Positions 43,579-52,419 of a stretch of DNA of 64,000 bases are shown here, one piece after another. The position numbers and the translations under genes are program-made. The notes beneath the pieces are model-generated. The model was given only the letters and a program-made list of their open reading frames with translations. It made no database searches and was not told the DNA's origin. The first letter of the stretch is position 1, and each line of letters starts with the position of its first letter. This stretch comes from Streptomyces odontomachi (GTDB lineage Bacteria; Actinomycetota; Actinomycetes; Streptomycetales; Streptomycetaceae). The stretch is taken from contig NZ_JAMJWG010000034.1 of assembly GCF_024435355.1 (NCBI RefSeq), positions 1-64,000 on the forward strand, read 5' to 3'.

Positions 43579-44799
43579 TCAGCGGCCCTGCTCGTACCGC
43601 TGCTGTTCGTACTGGCGGAGTTGCTCCGCGCTGATCATGCCGGTGTCGAAGAAGCTGGTCTCGTCCAGCGCGGGCTGGCCCTGTCCCTGCAACGCCCCGT
43701 AGCCGGCGGCGGACGTCTGGGCCGGGTCGTAGCCCTGCTGGACGGGGACGCCGCCCGTGCTGGACGGGTCGAGCGCGGCGGGGAAGCCGTTCGCGGTGGC
43801 GTACGGGTCCTGCTGGCCGTAGCCGTCCTGCTGGTACGGGTCCTGCTGCTGGGCGTAGGCCGCCTGCTGTTGATAGGCATAGACGTCCTGCTGGTACGGG
43901 TCCTGCTGGTAGCCGTAGGGGTCCTGGACGCCGTAGGCCGCCGGGTCGGGGTCCGGCACGGCGTACAGCGGCGCGGCGGCAGCGGCGGCCGGCTGCTCGG
44001 TGGGCGGGGGCGGCGGGGCCACGGCCTGCTGCGGGATGCGCGGCACGGCGGTCGGGTCGACCGGCTGCTGCCGGGTGGCGGGGTCGGCGAGCTCGGCCAG
44101 GTAGTCGGCGTCGCTGGTGTGCTGGCCGGACTCGCCGTCGGCGAGGGTGCCCAGCTCGTCGGTGGCCACTCGGCCGTGCAGCTTCTGGCGGCCGCGGCCG
44201 ACCGCCTCCAGGGTCTTGGCGAGCACCGCCTCGAAGGCGCCGAGCTTGACGTCCACGTACGCGTCGGCCCGCTCCCGCAGGGTTTCGGGGTCCTGGCTGC
44301 GTTCGGGGGCCTCGGTGTAGTCGGGGTCCTCGTAGCCGTTCTGGTCGATGCCCGAGCCGGTGCCGAGGAGCTTCTCGCGGCCGCGGCCCACGGAGCCGAG
44401 GGTCTTGGTGAGGACCACCTCGAAGTTGGCGAGCTTGGAGTCGACGTAGTCGTCGGCCTCGGCCTTGATCTCCTCGGCCTCCTGGCGGGCCTCGGCGAGG
44501 ATCTTGTCGGCTTCGGCCTGGGAGCGGTGCACGATCTCCATCTCGGAGATCATGGAGCCGCGCTCGGCGTGCGCCGTCTCGATGATCCGTTCGGCCTCCT
44601 GGCGGGCCTGCTCGACGACCTGCTCGCTGCCGCCGAGCAGCTCCTGGGCCTGCGCGAGGGAGCCGGGTAGCGCCTCACGTACCTGTTCCAGCAGGGCCAG
44701 CAGGTCCGCACGGTTGACCACGCACGAGGCCGACATGGGCATGGACCGGGCGCCTTCGACCGCCGAGACGATGTCATCGAGCTTCTTCTGCACGTCCAT
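43579..44799 (-). CDS. DivIVA-like coiled-coil cell-division protein with Q/Y-rich tail
   Basis: 406 residues. N-terminal half has Ala/Glu/Arg heptads (LAQAQELLGGSEQVVEQARQ, AEARQEAEEIKAEADDYVDS) typical of DivIVA/septum-associated coiled-coil proteins of actinobacteria. The C-terminal ~160 residues are Pro/Gln/Tyr/Asp-rich with tandem DPYQQD, QQDPY and YAYQQQ units. The start ATG 44799 gives MDVQKKLDDIVSAVEGA as in homologues; GTG at 44808 is possible. Homologues at this locus, next to coaD and rnc, are called cell-division initiation proteins. Role (polarity or septum) is inference. Confidence 0.75.
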   Translation of the reverse strand: MDVQKKLDDIVSAVEGARSMPMSASCVVNRADLLALLEQVREALPGSLAQAQELLGGSEQVVEQARQEAERIIETAHAERGSMISEMEIVHRSQAEADKILAEARQEAEEIKAEADDYVDSKLANFEVVLTKTLGSVGRGREKLLGTGSGIDQNGYEDPDYTEAPERSQDPETLRERADAYVDVKLGAFEAVLAKTLEAVGRGRQKLHGRVATDELGTLADGESGQHTSDADYLAELADPATRQQPVDPTAVPRIPQQAVAPPPPPTEQPAAAAAAPLYAVPDPDPAAYGVQDPYGYQQDPYQQDVYAYQQQAAYAQQQDPYQQDGYGQQDPYATANGFPAALDPSSTGGVPVQQGYDPAQTSAAGYGALQGQGQPALDETSFFDTGMISAEQLRQYEQQRYEQGR

Positions 44800-44988
44800 G
44801 CTCGCCACTCTCTGTGCTCTGAAGGGGTGCCTGTGCCCGGGGAGGGGGCGGTTGCCGGTGCCGACGGATCGGCCGGCCCTCCCTACGGGCGCGGAAACTG
44901 CGAACTGACACTGACGGAGAACGACTCTACGGCCAGCCGGCCGCCGTCCGACACCGCCTGAGGCACCGTCAGTGGACCGAGTGCCCGG

Positions 44989-45498
44989 TCACTGCTCGCG
45001 CAGCCGCCGGCTGAGGGCGTCGAAGACCGCGTCGGGCAGCAGGTGGGAGACGTCGCCGCCCCAGGCGGCCACCTCCTTCACCAGCGAGGAGGACAGGAAG
45101 CTGTAGGTGGGATTGGTGGGCACGAAGAGGGTCTCGACGCCCGTGAGGCCGTTGTTCATCTGGGCCATCTGAAGCTCGTAGTCGAAGTCGCTGACCGCGC
45201 GCAGGCCCTTGACGATCGCGGGGATGTCACGCTGCTTGCAGTAGTCGACCAGCAGGCCGTGGAAGGACTCCACCCGCACGTTGCCGAACTCGGAGGTGAC
45301 CTGGCGGATCAGGTCGATCCGCTCGTCGACGGTGAACAGGCCCTTCTTGGATTTGTTGATCATCACCGTGACGTACACCTCGTCGTACAGCTTGGAGGCT
45401 CTGCCGATGATGTCGAGGTGGCCATTGGTGATGGGGTCGTAGGACCCCGGACAGACGGCGCGGCGCAACTGAGGTTCCTCGCTCTCCGTTCCGGTCAT
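44989..45498 (-). CDS. coaD: Phosphopantetheine adenylyltransferase
   Basis: Penultimate step of CoA synthesis. 169 residues. RAVCPGSYDPITNGHLDIIG is the HIGH-type nucleotidyltransferase motif and NPTYSFLSSSLVKEVA carries the ISSS-type loop. The start overlaps the rsmD stop by four bases (ATGA), so the two are coupled. Confidence 0.97.
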   Translation of the reverse strand: MTGTESEEPQLRRAVCPGSYDPITNGHLDIIGRASKLYDEVYVTVMINKSKKGLFTVDERIDLIRQVTSEFGNVRVESFHGLLVDYCKQRDIPAIVKGLRAVSDFDYELQMAQMNNGLTGVETLFVPTNPTYSFLSSSLVKEVAAWGGDVSHLLPDAVFDALSRRLREQ

Positions 45499-46079
45499 GA
45501 TGCGTGGTGACGCGTAGCGGCGGCGCGACCGTACCAAAACGTGCCCTCGCCGTATCGCCGGGCGCGGGTGGCCGCAAAACCGTCGGGCCACCGGAACTCC
45601 CCGCCTCTGGTGCTGCGTTCCACGGTGACGAGGGCGTCGGCGGTGAGCCAGTCCCGGGTCCGGAGTGTGATCAGGATCTCTCGAAGATCGTCGTCGGGGA
45701 CGGCGTAGGGCGGGTCGAGGAAGGCGACGTCGTACGGCTCGTCGGGGGCCGTGCCGGCGACGGCGGCCTCCGCCTTCATGGCGCGTACGTCGGCGCCGGG
45801 CAGGCCGAGGGCGCGGACGTTCTCCCGCAGGGTGCGGGCCGCGCGCGCGTCGGACTCGACGAGCAGGGCGTGGGCGGCGCCCCGGGACAGCGCTTCGAGG
45901 CCGACGGCGCCCGATCCGGCGTACAGGTCGGCGACCCGGGCGCCGTCGAGGGTGCCGAGCAGCGCTTCCCAGGTGGAGAACAACCCCTCACGCGCCCGGT
46001 CCGAGGTGGGCCGGGTGCCCTGGCCTGGCGGTACGGCCAGCCGACGGCCGCCGGCCGTACCGCCGATCACGCGGGTCAT
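45495..46079 (-). CDS. rsmD: 16S rRNA (guanine-966 N2)-methyltransferase RsmD
   Basis: 194 residues. MTRVIGGTAGGRRLAVPPGQ, RPTSDRAREGLFSTW and the SAM motif DLYAGSGAVGLEALSRGA lead to the catalytic FLDPPY. Modifies G966 of 16S rRNA. Conserved pair with coaD; recG lies upstream. Confidence 0.96.
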   Translation of the reverse strand: MTRVIGGTAGGRRLAVPPGQGTRPTSDRAREGLFSTWEALLGTLDGARVADLYAGSGAVGLEALSRGAAHALLVESDARAARTLRENVRALGLPGADVRAMKAEAAVAGTAPDEPYDVAFLDPPYAVPDDDLREILITLRTRDWLTADALVTVERSTRGGEFRWPDGFAATRARRYGEGTFWYGRAAATRHHAS

Positions 46080-46287
46080 GTCGGTCGTCGTCCGTTCTGA
46101 TCGGGTCCAGTCGACACCCTCAGTGTGTCAGTTTCGGGTACGCGGTCGTCCGGCGGCCTGCGAGGTCAACGGGGCGCCGGAGGCAACGCGGGCGCCGGAC
46201 CGGGGCGCAGGTCGGCGGTGGGCCTTCCGGTGGGTCCGGAAGGGGCCGTCGGACGGCGTGCGGGTACCGCTCGGGAGGCGGTGCGGG

Positions 46288-48585
46288 TCAGCCCTTGTCC
46301 AGGTAGCGCTCGCGCTCGGTGTCGAGGAGTGCGTCGAGCGCGGTACGCAGGGCGGGCAGCTCGGAGAGGTCGGGGTCGGCGGCCACCACGGCGGCGGCCT
46401 CTTCGCGGGCCTGCGCGATGATCTCCTCGTCGTCGATGACGGCGAGCACCCGCAGGGACGAGCGCACACCGGACTGTGCCTGGCCGAGCACATCGCCCTC
46501 GCGGCGCTGTTCCAGGTCGATGCGGGACAGCTCGAAGCCGTCGAGGGTGGCCGCGACCGCGTCGAGCCGGGTGCGGGCGGCGCTCGCTTCGGGCAGGTCG
46601 GTGACCAGCAGGCAGAGGCCGGGCGCCGCTCCTCGGCCGACCCGGCCGCGCAGCTGGTGCAGCTGGGAGACGCCGAAGCGGTCGGCGTCCATGATGACCA
46701 TCGCCGTGGCGTTGGGGACGTTCACGCCGACTTCGATGACGGTGGTGGCGACCAGGACGTCGATCTCGCCGGCGGCGAAGCGCCGCATCACGGCGTCCTT
46801 GTCGTCGGGCGCCATGCGGCCGTGCAGGGCGGCCACCCGGAGGCTGCTCAACGGGCCCTTGGCCAGCTGCTCGGCGACCTCCAGCACGGCGAGCGGGGGG
46901 CGCTTGTCGGAGGCGGTGGCCGCGGCCTCCTCGTCGTCGAAGAGGTCGTCCTGCGGGGGCTCGCCTGGCCCGGTCGCGTCGGTGGTCTTCGTGCGCCCGG
47001 CGCCCGGCGCCGGTTTCTTCGCGCCGGCCTTGCGGCCCTTACCGCCGGTGGCCTGCTGGTCCTCCTCGTCGCCGATGCGGGGGCAGACCACGTACGCCTG
47101 GTGGCCGCCCGCCACCTCCTCGCGCACCCGCTCCCAGGCCCGCTGGAGGAAGTGCGGCTTGTCCTGCGCCGGTACGACATGGCTGGCGATGGGTGAACGA
47201 CCGGCCGGCAACTGGTCGAGCACGGAGGTCTCGAGGTCACCGAAGACGGTCATGGCGACCGTGCGCGGGATGGGGGTGGCCGTCATGACCAGCAGGTGCG
47301 GAGGTTGCTTCCCCTTGCTGCGCAGCGCGTCCCGCTGCTCCACGCCGAAACGGTGCTGCTCGTCGACGACGACCAGGCCCAGGTCGTGGAACTGCACCTT
47401 GTCCTCGATGAGCGCATGGGTGCCGATGACGATGCCGGCCTCGCCGGTCGCCAGGTCGAGCAGCGCGTGGCGGCGGGCGGCCGCGCCCATGGAACCGGTC
47501 AGCAGCACCACCTTGGTCCCTTGCTCGGCCCCGCCGAGCATCCCCCCTTCGGCCAGCTCCCCCATCATCTCCGTGATGGACCGGTGGTGCTGCTGGGCCA
47601 GCACCTCGGTGGGCGCCAGCATCGCGGCCTGACCGCCCGCGTCGACCACGGCGAGCATGGCGCGCAGCGCCACCATCGTCTTGCCGGAGCCGACCTCGCC
47701 CTGGAGCAGGCGGTGCATGGGGTGGTCGGTGGCGAGGTCGTCGAAGATCTCGCGGGTGACGCACTGCTGGCCGTCGGTGAGCGTGAAGGGCAGCCGGGCG
47801 TCGAACGCGGCGAGCAGGCCGTCCGGCCGGGTGGTGCGGGGCACGGCGGGCAGCTGGGTGTCCGTGTACCGCCGGCGGGCCAGGGCGATCTGGAGGACGA
47901 AGGCCTCGTCCCACTTGAGCCGGGCGCGGGCGTCGGCGACGTCCGCCTTGGTGCCCGGCCGGTGGATCTTCACCAGCGCCTCCGGGAGCGGGGCGAGGCC
48001 GCGGCCCTCGCGCAGCGCGGGCGGCAGCGGATCGCTCGCGTCCTGCGCGCTGGGCAGCACGGCGTCCACCGCCTTGGCGATCTTCCAGGACTCCAGCTTC
48101 GCGGTGGCCGGGTAGATCGGGATCAGGGCGCCGGCCCAGGACTCGACGGTGTCGACGGCGTCGTCACCGGTGCCGCGCAGCAGCTGGTAGGCGGGGTGGG
48201 CGAGCTGGAGCTTGTGGTTGAAGACGGAGACCTTGCCGGCGAACATCGCACGGGTGCCGGGCAACAGGTCCTTGTGGGGCTTGTGCACGCCCCGGCCGAA
48301 GAAGACCAGCTGGAGCCGGCCGCTGCCGTCCGTGATGGTGACCTCGAGGCGCTGGCCGCTGCCGGACCGGAAGGACAGCACGCGGGCGCTCTCGACCTGG
48401 GCGACCACCGTCACGTGCTCGTCCAGCGGGAGTTCGGCGAGCCGGGTGAGCTCACCGCGCTCCGCATAACGTCGGGGGTAGTGGTGCAGCAGGTCACCGA
48501 CGGTGTGCAGGTCGAGGTGCTCGGCCATCACCTTGGCGGTGGCGGGGCCGATCACCTTCTTCAGGGGTTCATCCAGCGAGGGCAC
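46288..48585 (-). CDS. recG: ATP-dependent DNA helicase RecG
   Basis: 765 residues; rewinds stalled forks and branch-migrates Holliday junctions. OB-fold wedge domain (VVAQVESARVLSFRSGSGQR), Walker A LLQGEVGSGKTMVALRA, DEQH box VVVDEQHRFGV, motif III VMTATPIPRT, motif VI HQLRGRVGRG. A ~55-residue Lys/Gly/Ala/Asp linker (about residues 505-560) sits between the helicase lobes and is longer than in E. coli. Start GTG 48585 gives VPSLDEPLKKVIGPATAK. Downstream gene is rsmD; upstream is the DAK2 gene. Confidence 0.96.
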   Translation of the reverse strand: MPSLDEPLKKVIGPATAKVMAEHLDLHTVGDLLHHYPRRYAERGELTRLAELPLDEHVTVVAQVESARVLSFRSGSGQRLEVTITDGSGRLQLVFFGRGVHKPHKDLLPGTRAMFAGKVSVFNHKLQLAHPAYQLLRGTGDDAVDTVESWAGALIPIYPATAKLESWKIAKAVDAVLPSAQDASDPLPPALREGRGLAPLPEALVKIHRPGTKADVADARARLKWDEAFVLQIALARRRYTDTQLPAVPRTTRPDGLLAAFDARLPFTLTDGQQCVTREIFDDLATDHPMHRLLQGEVGSGKTMVALRAMLAVVDAGGQAAMLAPTEVLAQQHHRSITEMMGELAEGGMLGGAEQGTKVVLLTGSMGAAARRHALLDLATGEAGIVIGTHALIEDKVQFHDLGLVVVDEQHRFGVEQRDALRSKGKQPPHLLVMTATPIPRTVAMTVFGDLETSVLDQLPAGRSPIASHVVPAQDKPHFLQRAWERVREEVAGGHQAYVVCPRIGDEEDQQATGGKGRKAGAKKPAPGAGRTKTTDATGPGEPPQDDLFDDEEAAATASDKRPPLAVLEVAEQLAKGPLSSLRVAALHGRMAPDDKDAVMRRFAAGEIDVLVATTVIEVGVNVPNATAMVIMDADRFGVSQLHQLRGRVGRGAAPGLCLLVTDLPEASAARTRLDAVAATLDGFELSRIDLEQRREGDVLGQAQSGVRSSLRVLAVIDDEEIIAQAREEAAAVVAADPDLSELPALRTALDALLDTERERYLDKG

Positions 48586-48661
48586 GCATCCATTGCACAC
48601 CACACCACCGACAATCGGGCCGACGGCACGGCACACCGACCGGTCACCGGCCGCCGCACTC

Positions 48662-50461
48662 CTACTCCACGCCGATGAGCAGCAGCGGCACCCGCTGACC
48701 GCCTGCGTAGGTCACCGTGTCCACGGCGAGGTGGGACCGGCGCACATGGTCTTCCAGGTGCGGCACCAGCGCGTCGGGGGTCGTGTCCGAGGTGATGAGG
48801 GTGACCAGCTCGCCACCGGCGGACAGCATCCGGTCCAGCACGGCGGCACCGGCCGCCGCCGGGTCGGAGCCGATCACGGCCACGTCGCCGTCGATCAGAC
48901 CGAGCACGTCGCCGGCCTGGCAGATGCCCGCCGAGGTCCACGACCGGCGCTCGGCGACGGTCAGCTCGGCGTGGCGCGTGGCGCCGGCGGCCGTGGTCAT
49001 GGTCACCACGTCCTCGTCGAACCGCCGGTCCGGGGCGTGCACGGCCAGCGCGGCGAGGCCCTGCACCGCGGCCCGGGTGGGGATCACGGCGACGCGTATC
49101 CCGGCCGTGCGGACCTGTTCCGCAGCGGCGGCCGCGGCGTGCCGCAGCGTGTCGTCGTTCAGCAGCAGCACGACCTCGTGCGCGTGGGCCCGCCGGATCG
49201 CGGCCGCCAGCTCACCGCTTGCGGGCGGCTCCCCGGGGCGGGCGAGCAGCGTCGTGGCGCCCGCGGCGGCGCACAGCGCGCCCAGTCCTTCGCCGGGCAC
49301 CACCGCCACCACGGCACGCTGCGCACGCTCGTGCGGGCGGCCCGCCGTGCCGGCCGGCGCGGCGTGGGCGCTGCCCGCCCCGAAGTGGGTGATGCGGATC
49401 CGGTGCGGTCGCCCGGCCTCCACGCCCGCTTCAACCGCGGCGCCCGCGTCGTCGACGTGCACGTGGATGCTCCACAACCCGTCGCCGCCGCCCACGACGA
49501 GCGAGTCACCGAGTCCGTCGAGCCGGGCCCTCAGCCGGTCCACGGCGGCCTCCCCGGCCTCCAGGAGGTAGATCACCTCGTAGGCGGGGCCATCGGCTGC
49601 CATGTCGGTGTCGGCGCAGCCGGCGTCCTTGTCGGGCTGCTCGCCGTCCGGCGTGGTGGGTGACGCGATCGGGTGCGCGGGAGGCTCGGGGCGCGCGGTC
49701 CGGGCTCCCAGGGATCGTCCACGCGCCGCCTTGGTCAGGGCCTCGCCGGTGAGGGTCTCGGCGAGCGCCGCGAGGAGCACCACCAGGCCCTGCCCGCCCG
49801 CGTCGACGACACCCTCTCTGTCCAGCACCGCAAGCTGCCCGGGAGTGGCCTCCAGGGCCTCGCACGCCCCCTGATAGGCCGCACGCGCCACCGCGCCGCA
49901 CTCGTCGTCCCCCGTGTCTTCCGCCGCCGTGGCGGCCGCGCTCGCCACGGTCAGGACGGTGCCCTCCACCGGGTGCGCCACCGCCTCGTAGGCCGATTCG
50001 GCCGCCCGCCGGAGCGCCGTCCGCAGCGCCCGTCCATCCGCGCCACCGGCACCGCCCACGCCATCCACGACGCCTGGCCCGGCCGCGTCCCCCTCCGCGG
50101 CCAGCACCTGGGCGAGGCCGCGCAGCAGCTGCGCCAGGATGGTGCCCGAATTGCCGCGCGCGCCGATGAGCGCGCCGTGCGCCATCGCGCGGGTGGCCTC
50201 CGCGAGGGTGGGCAGCCCGGGGGCGAGTCCGGCGAAGGAGGCGTCGACGGCTCCGGCCGCCGACTCCAACGTCAGATAGAGATTGGTGCCCGTGTCGCCG
50301 TCCGCGACCGGATAGACGTTGATCGCGTCGATGTCCTCGCGGGCCCGGCCCAGCGCGTCGAGGGCCAGCGCGCACCAGGTGCGCACCGCGGCCGCGTCGA
50401 GGACCGGTCTCCTGCCCGCCGCCGTGCCCTGCGGCGGTCGCCCCGACTGCTCCGGCTCCAT
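48662..50461 (-). CDS. DAK2/FakA-like fatty-acid-kinase family protein
   Basis: 599 residues. N-terminal DhaL (DAK2) kinase domain: DAINVYPVADGDTGTNLYLT with Mg-binding Asp residues and ALIGARGNSGTILAQLLRG. A C-terminal DegV-related/YfhG-like part (VVAVVPGEGLGALCAAAG, VVLLLNDDTLRHAA, AVIPTRAAVQGLAAL) follows. FakA-type proteins phosphorylate fatty acids together with a FakB carrier; no FakB is in this window. Conserved recG-DAK2-rpmB order. Start ATG 50461. Confidence 0.85.
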   Translation of the reverse strand: MEPEQSGRPPQGTAAGRRPVLDAAAVRTWCALALDALGRAREDIDAINVYPVADGDTGTNLYLTLESAAGAVDASFAGLAPGLPTLAEATRAMAHGALIGARGNSGTILAQLLRGLAQVLAAEGDAAGPGVVDGVGGAGGADGRALRTALRRAAESAYEAVAHPVEGTVLTVASAAATAAEDTGDDECGAVARAAYQGACEALEATPGQLAVLDREGVVDAGGQGLVVLLAALAETLTGEALTKAARGRSLGARTARPEPPAHPIASPTTPDGEQPDKDAGCADTDMAADGPAYEVIYLLEAGEAAVDRLRARLDGLGDSLVVGGGDGLWSIHVHVDDAGAAVEAGVEAGRPHRIRITHFGAGSAHAAPAGTAGRPHERAQRAVVAVVPGEGLGALCAAAGATTLLARPGEPPASGELAAAIRRAHAHEVVLLLNDDTLRHAAAAAAEQVRTAGIRVAVIPTRAAVQGLAALAVHAPDRRFDEDVVTMTTAAGATRHAELTVAERRSWTSAGICQAGDVLGLIDGDVAVIGSDPAAAGAAVLDRMLSAGGELVTLITSDTTPDALVPHLEDHVRRSHLAVDTVTYAGGQRVPLLLIGVE

Positions 50462-51038
50462 GGGCTGCTGCGGCGACTGCGTCGGACTCGCCTCCTTGAG
50501 CTCCCGGATGGGGGGACACGTTCCCGGCAGGCCCTTGGGACCCGGCGATCCCTTGGCTCATACGCGCGGGGGACCGAGTCCCGTCGGGTGCCTCCGGGCC
50601 CCTTGGAAACGCTTGAGACGCCTTGAGACGCCTTGAGACGCCCTGAAGCGCTGGGATGCCTGGCGGGTGCCGTGGAGGCGCTTCCGGTCCGTACGGACCG
50701 TACGGACCGCACAGACCGGACGGACCGGCGGAACCGGGGACCGGGGGAACTGGGTGAGCAGCGTAGACCCCGACGGTGCGCCGGCGGGCCGAAGGGGCGA
50801 AGGCGCGGCAGCGGGCCTGCCCCGGCGATAGGGTGCGCGCCGGCTCGCGCCCCCCTGCACCGGGCCGCGGGCAGGGCCGACTCCCGCGGACGGTTTCGTG
50901 GCACGCAAGCAGGCGTTGTATGCTGCCATGGTTGTGCCCGGTAGCCACCGGGCCATGTCCCCTGGCAACGCCACTCGATCTCTGATCCCGGCATGCCGGG
51001 ATCCACCGTACGTGCATCTGAAGTCTTTGGAGTGACCC
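50462..51038. other. rpmB upstream region with tandem repeats
   Basis: 577 bp between divergent DAK2 gene and rpmB. Holds a 10-bp tandem repeat (50612-50651), a CCGTACGGA-type repeat (about 50695-50720) and the rpmB leader. A -10-like TTGTATGCT lies near 50914-50922, with no matching -35 obvious. No gene seen. Confidence 0.5.
50612..50651. repeat. 10-bp tandem repeat
   Basis: CTTGAGACGC occurs three times in tandem at 50612-50641, followed by a degenerate fourth unit to 50651. It lies at the 5' side of the DAK2 gene, in its promoter region. Confidence 0.8.
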
Positions 51039-51224
51039 GTGGCTGCCAACTGCGACGTCTGCGGCAAGGGGCCGGGCTTCGGCAACAGCATTTCCCACTC
51101 GCACCGCCGTACGCCTCGTCGCTGGAACCCCAACATCCAGCGCGTGCGTGCCGTGGTCGGCGGGACGCCGAAGCGGCTCAACGTTTGCACCTCGTGCATC
51201 AAGGCCGGCAAGGTCTCGCGCTGA
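51039..51224 (+). CDS. rpmB: 50S ribosomal protein L28
   Basis: 61 residues: VAANCDVCGKGPGFGNSISH at the start, SHRRTPRRWNPNIQRVR, and NVCTSCIKAGKVSR. The CDVC and CTSC pairs mark the zinc-binding form. GTG 51039 with GGAG upstream. Converges on thiD, with a hairpin in between. Confidence 0.96.
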   Translation: MAANCDVCGKGPGFGNSISHSHRRTPRRWNPNIQRVRAVVGGTPKRLNVCTSCIKAGKVSR

Positions 51225-51307
51225 CGTAATCTCCGGCGCTCCCGACGGGCAGTCCGCCCGTGGCGAGCCGGAACCCATGGCGCGCGGCCTCCTTGCTGGT
51301 TGCGCAG

Positions 51308-51340
51308 AGCCGGTCCATCCTCCGGGTGGGCCGGCTTTCG
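51308..51340 (+). terminator. Hairpin downstream of rpmB
   Basis: AGCCGGTCCA (51308-51317) pairs with TGGGCCGGCT (51327-51336; one G-T pair) followed by TTCG. Lies 84 bases after the rpmB stop and 47 bases before the thiD stop. Confidence 0.7.
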
Positions 51341-51386
51341 TATGCCCGCTGCTGCTGCGTCGTGCAAGGCGTCTCAGACCGCCGTC

Positions 51387-52211
51387 TCAGGAGTGCTCCC
51401 GCCAACGCCACCCGTGGTCGACCGGGCCGATGCCGCCGCCGAGGGCGAACCCTCCCGCGATCGCGCCGGTCACGTACTCCTTGGCCGCGGCCACCGCCAC
51501 GGGCACCGCGTCTCCCTGTGCGAGGCGTGACGCTATCGCCGCGGCGAGCGTGCAGCCGGTGCCGTGCGTGTGGCGGTTGTCGTACCGGGGCGCGCGCAGC
51601 CAGTACTCGTCGCCGCCGTCGGTGAGCAGGTCCACGGCCTGGTCCGCGCCGGCGTCGGTAGCGCTGCCGGGCTCCAGGTGCCCGCCCTTGATCAGCGCCC
51701 AGCGCGGTCCGAGTTCGAGCAGGGCGGTGGCGGCGCGCCGCATCGCCTCGGACGAGTCGACGTGCACACCGGTGAGTTGGGCCACCTCGTCGAGGTTCGG
51801 CGTGGCGACCGTCGCGGTGGGCAGCAGCTTGGTGCGTACGGCATCGAGCGCGGACTCCGCGAGCAGCGCGTCGCCGTGCTTGGAGACGCCGACCGGGTCG
51901 ACGACCACGGGGGCGTCGGTGCCGGCGAGCAGTTCGGCGACGGTCTCCACCAGCGGTGCGGAGGAGAGCATGCCCGTCTTGACCGCCTGGACGCCGATGT
52001 CGTCCACGACGCTGCGGTACTGGGCCCGCACGGCCTCCACGGGAAGCTCCCAGGCGTCCTGCACGCCCAGGGAGTTCTGCGCGGTGACGGCGGCGATCAC
52101 GCTCATGCCGTGCGTCCCGAGCGCCAGCATCGTCTTCAGGTCGGCCTGAATGCCCGCACCGCCCCCGGAGTCGGAACCGGCCACGGTCAGCACACGTGCG
52201 GGAACGGTCAT
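51387..52211 (-). CDS. thiD: Hydroxymethylpyrimidine/phosphomethylpyrimidine kinase
   Basis: 274 residues, ribokinase-like. AGSDSGGGAGIQADLKTM and SVIAAVTAQNS at the start, PVVVDPVGVSKHGDALL in the middle, and the anion-hole HGTGCTLAAAIASRLAQG at the C-terminus. Phosphorylates HMP and HMP-P in thiamine synthesis. Reads in the same direction as thiL, ~210 bases apart. Two imperfect 21-bp copies of CACCTRCCYGGGATGTCACG lie just upstream (52221-52263). Confidence 0.96.
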   Translation of the reverse strand: MTVPARVLTVAGSDSGGGAGIQADLKTMLALGTHGMSVIAAVTAQNSLGVQDAWELPVEAVRAQYRSVVDDIGVQAVKTGMLSSAPLVETVAELLAGTDAPVVVDPVGVSKHGDALLAESALDAVRTKLLPTATVATPNLDEVAQLTGVHVDSSEAMRRAATALLELGPRWALIKGGHLEPGSATDAGADQAVDLLTDGGDEYWLRAPRYDNRHTHGTGCTLAAAIASRLAQGDAVPVAVAAAKEYVTGAIAGGFALGGGIGPVDHGWRWREHS

Positions 52212-52419
52212 GTCGCCTCTTCACCTACCTGGGATGTCACGTCCACCTGCCCGGGATGTCACGGCGCAATCCGCCCGCCCTGCCGCACCGGCCCCGGCCG
52301 ACCGCACCGATCAACCCCACACAGGCGGCCCCTACCCGGAACGGCCTGCCCTACCCGGAACGGACCGCACACCAGGAACCACGTGCGGAACGAGGCACGA
52401 CCCGCGCCACGCACCGGGG

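Noticed and set aside
48560..48600. Earlier start for recG at 48636
   Set aside because: The extra residues (MCRAVGPIVGGVVCNGC) are not RecG-like and no good ribosome-binding site supports them.
52212..52419. TPP riboswitch before thiD
   Set aside because: No thi-box-like conserved sequence or folding was seen; only a 21-bp imperfect repeat.
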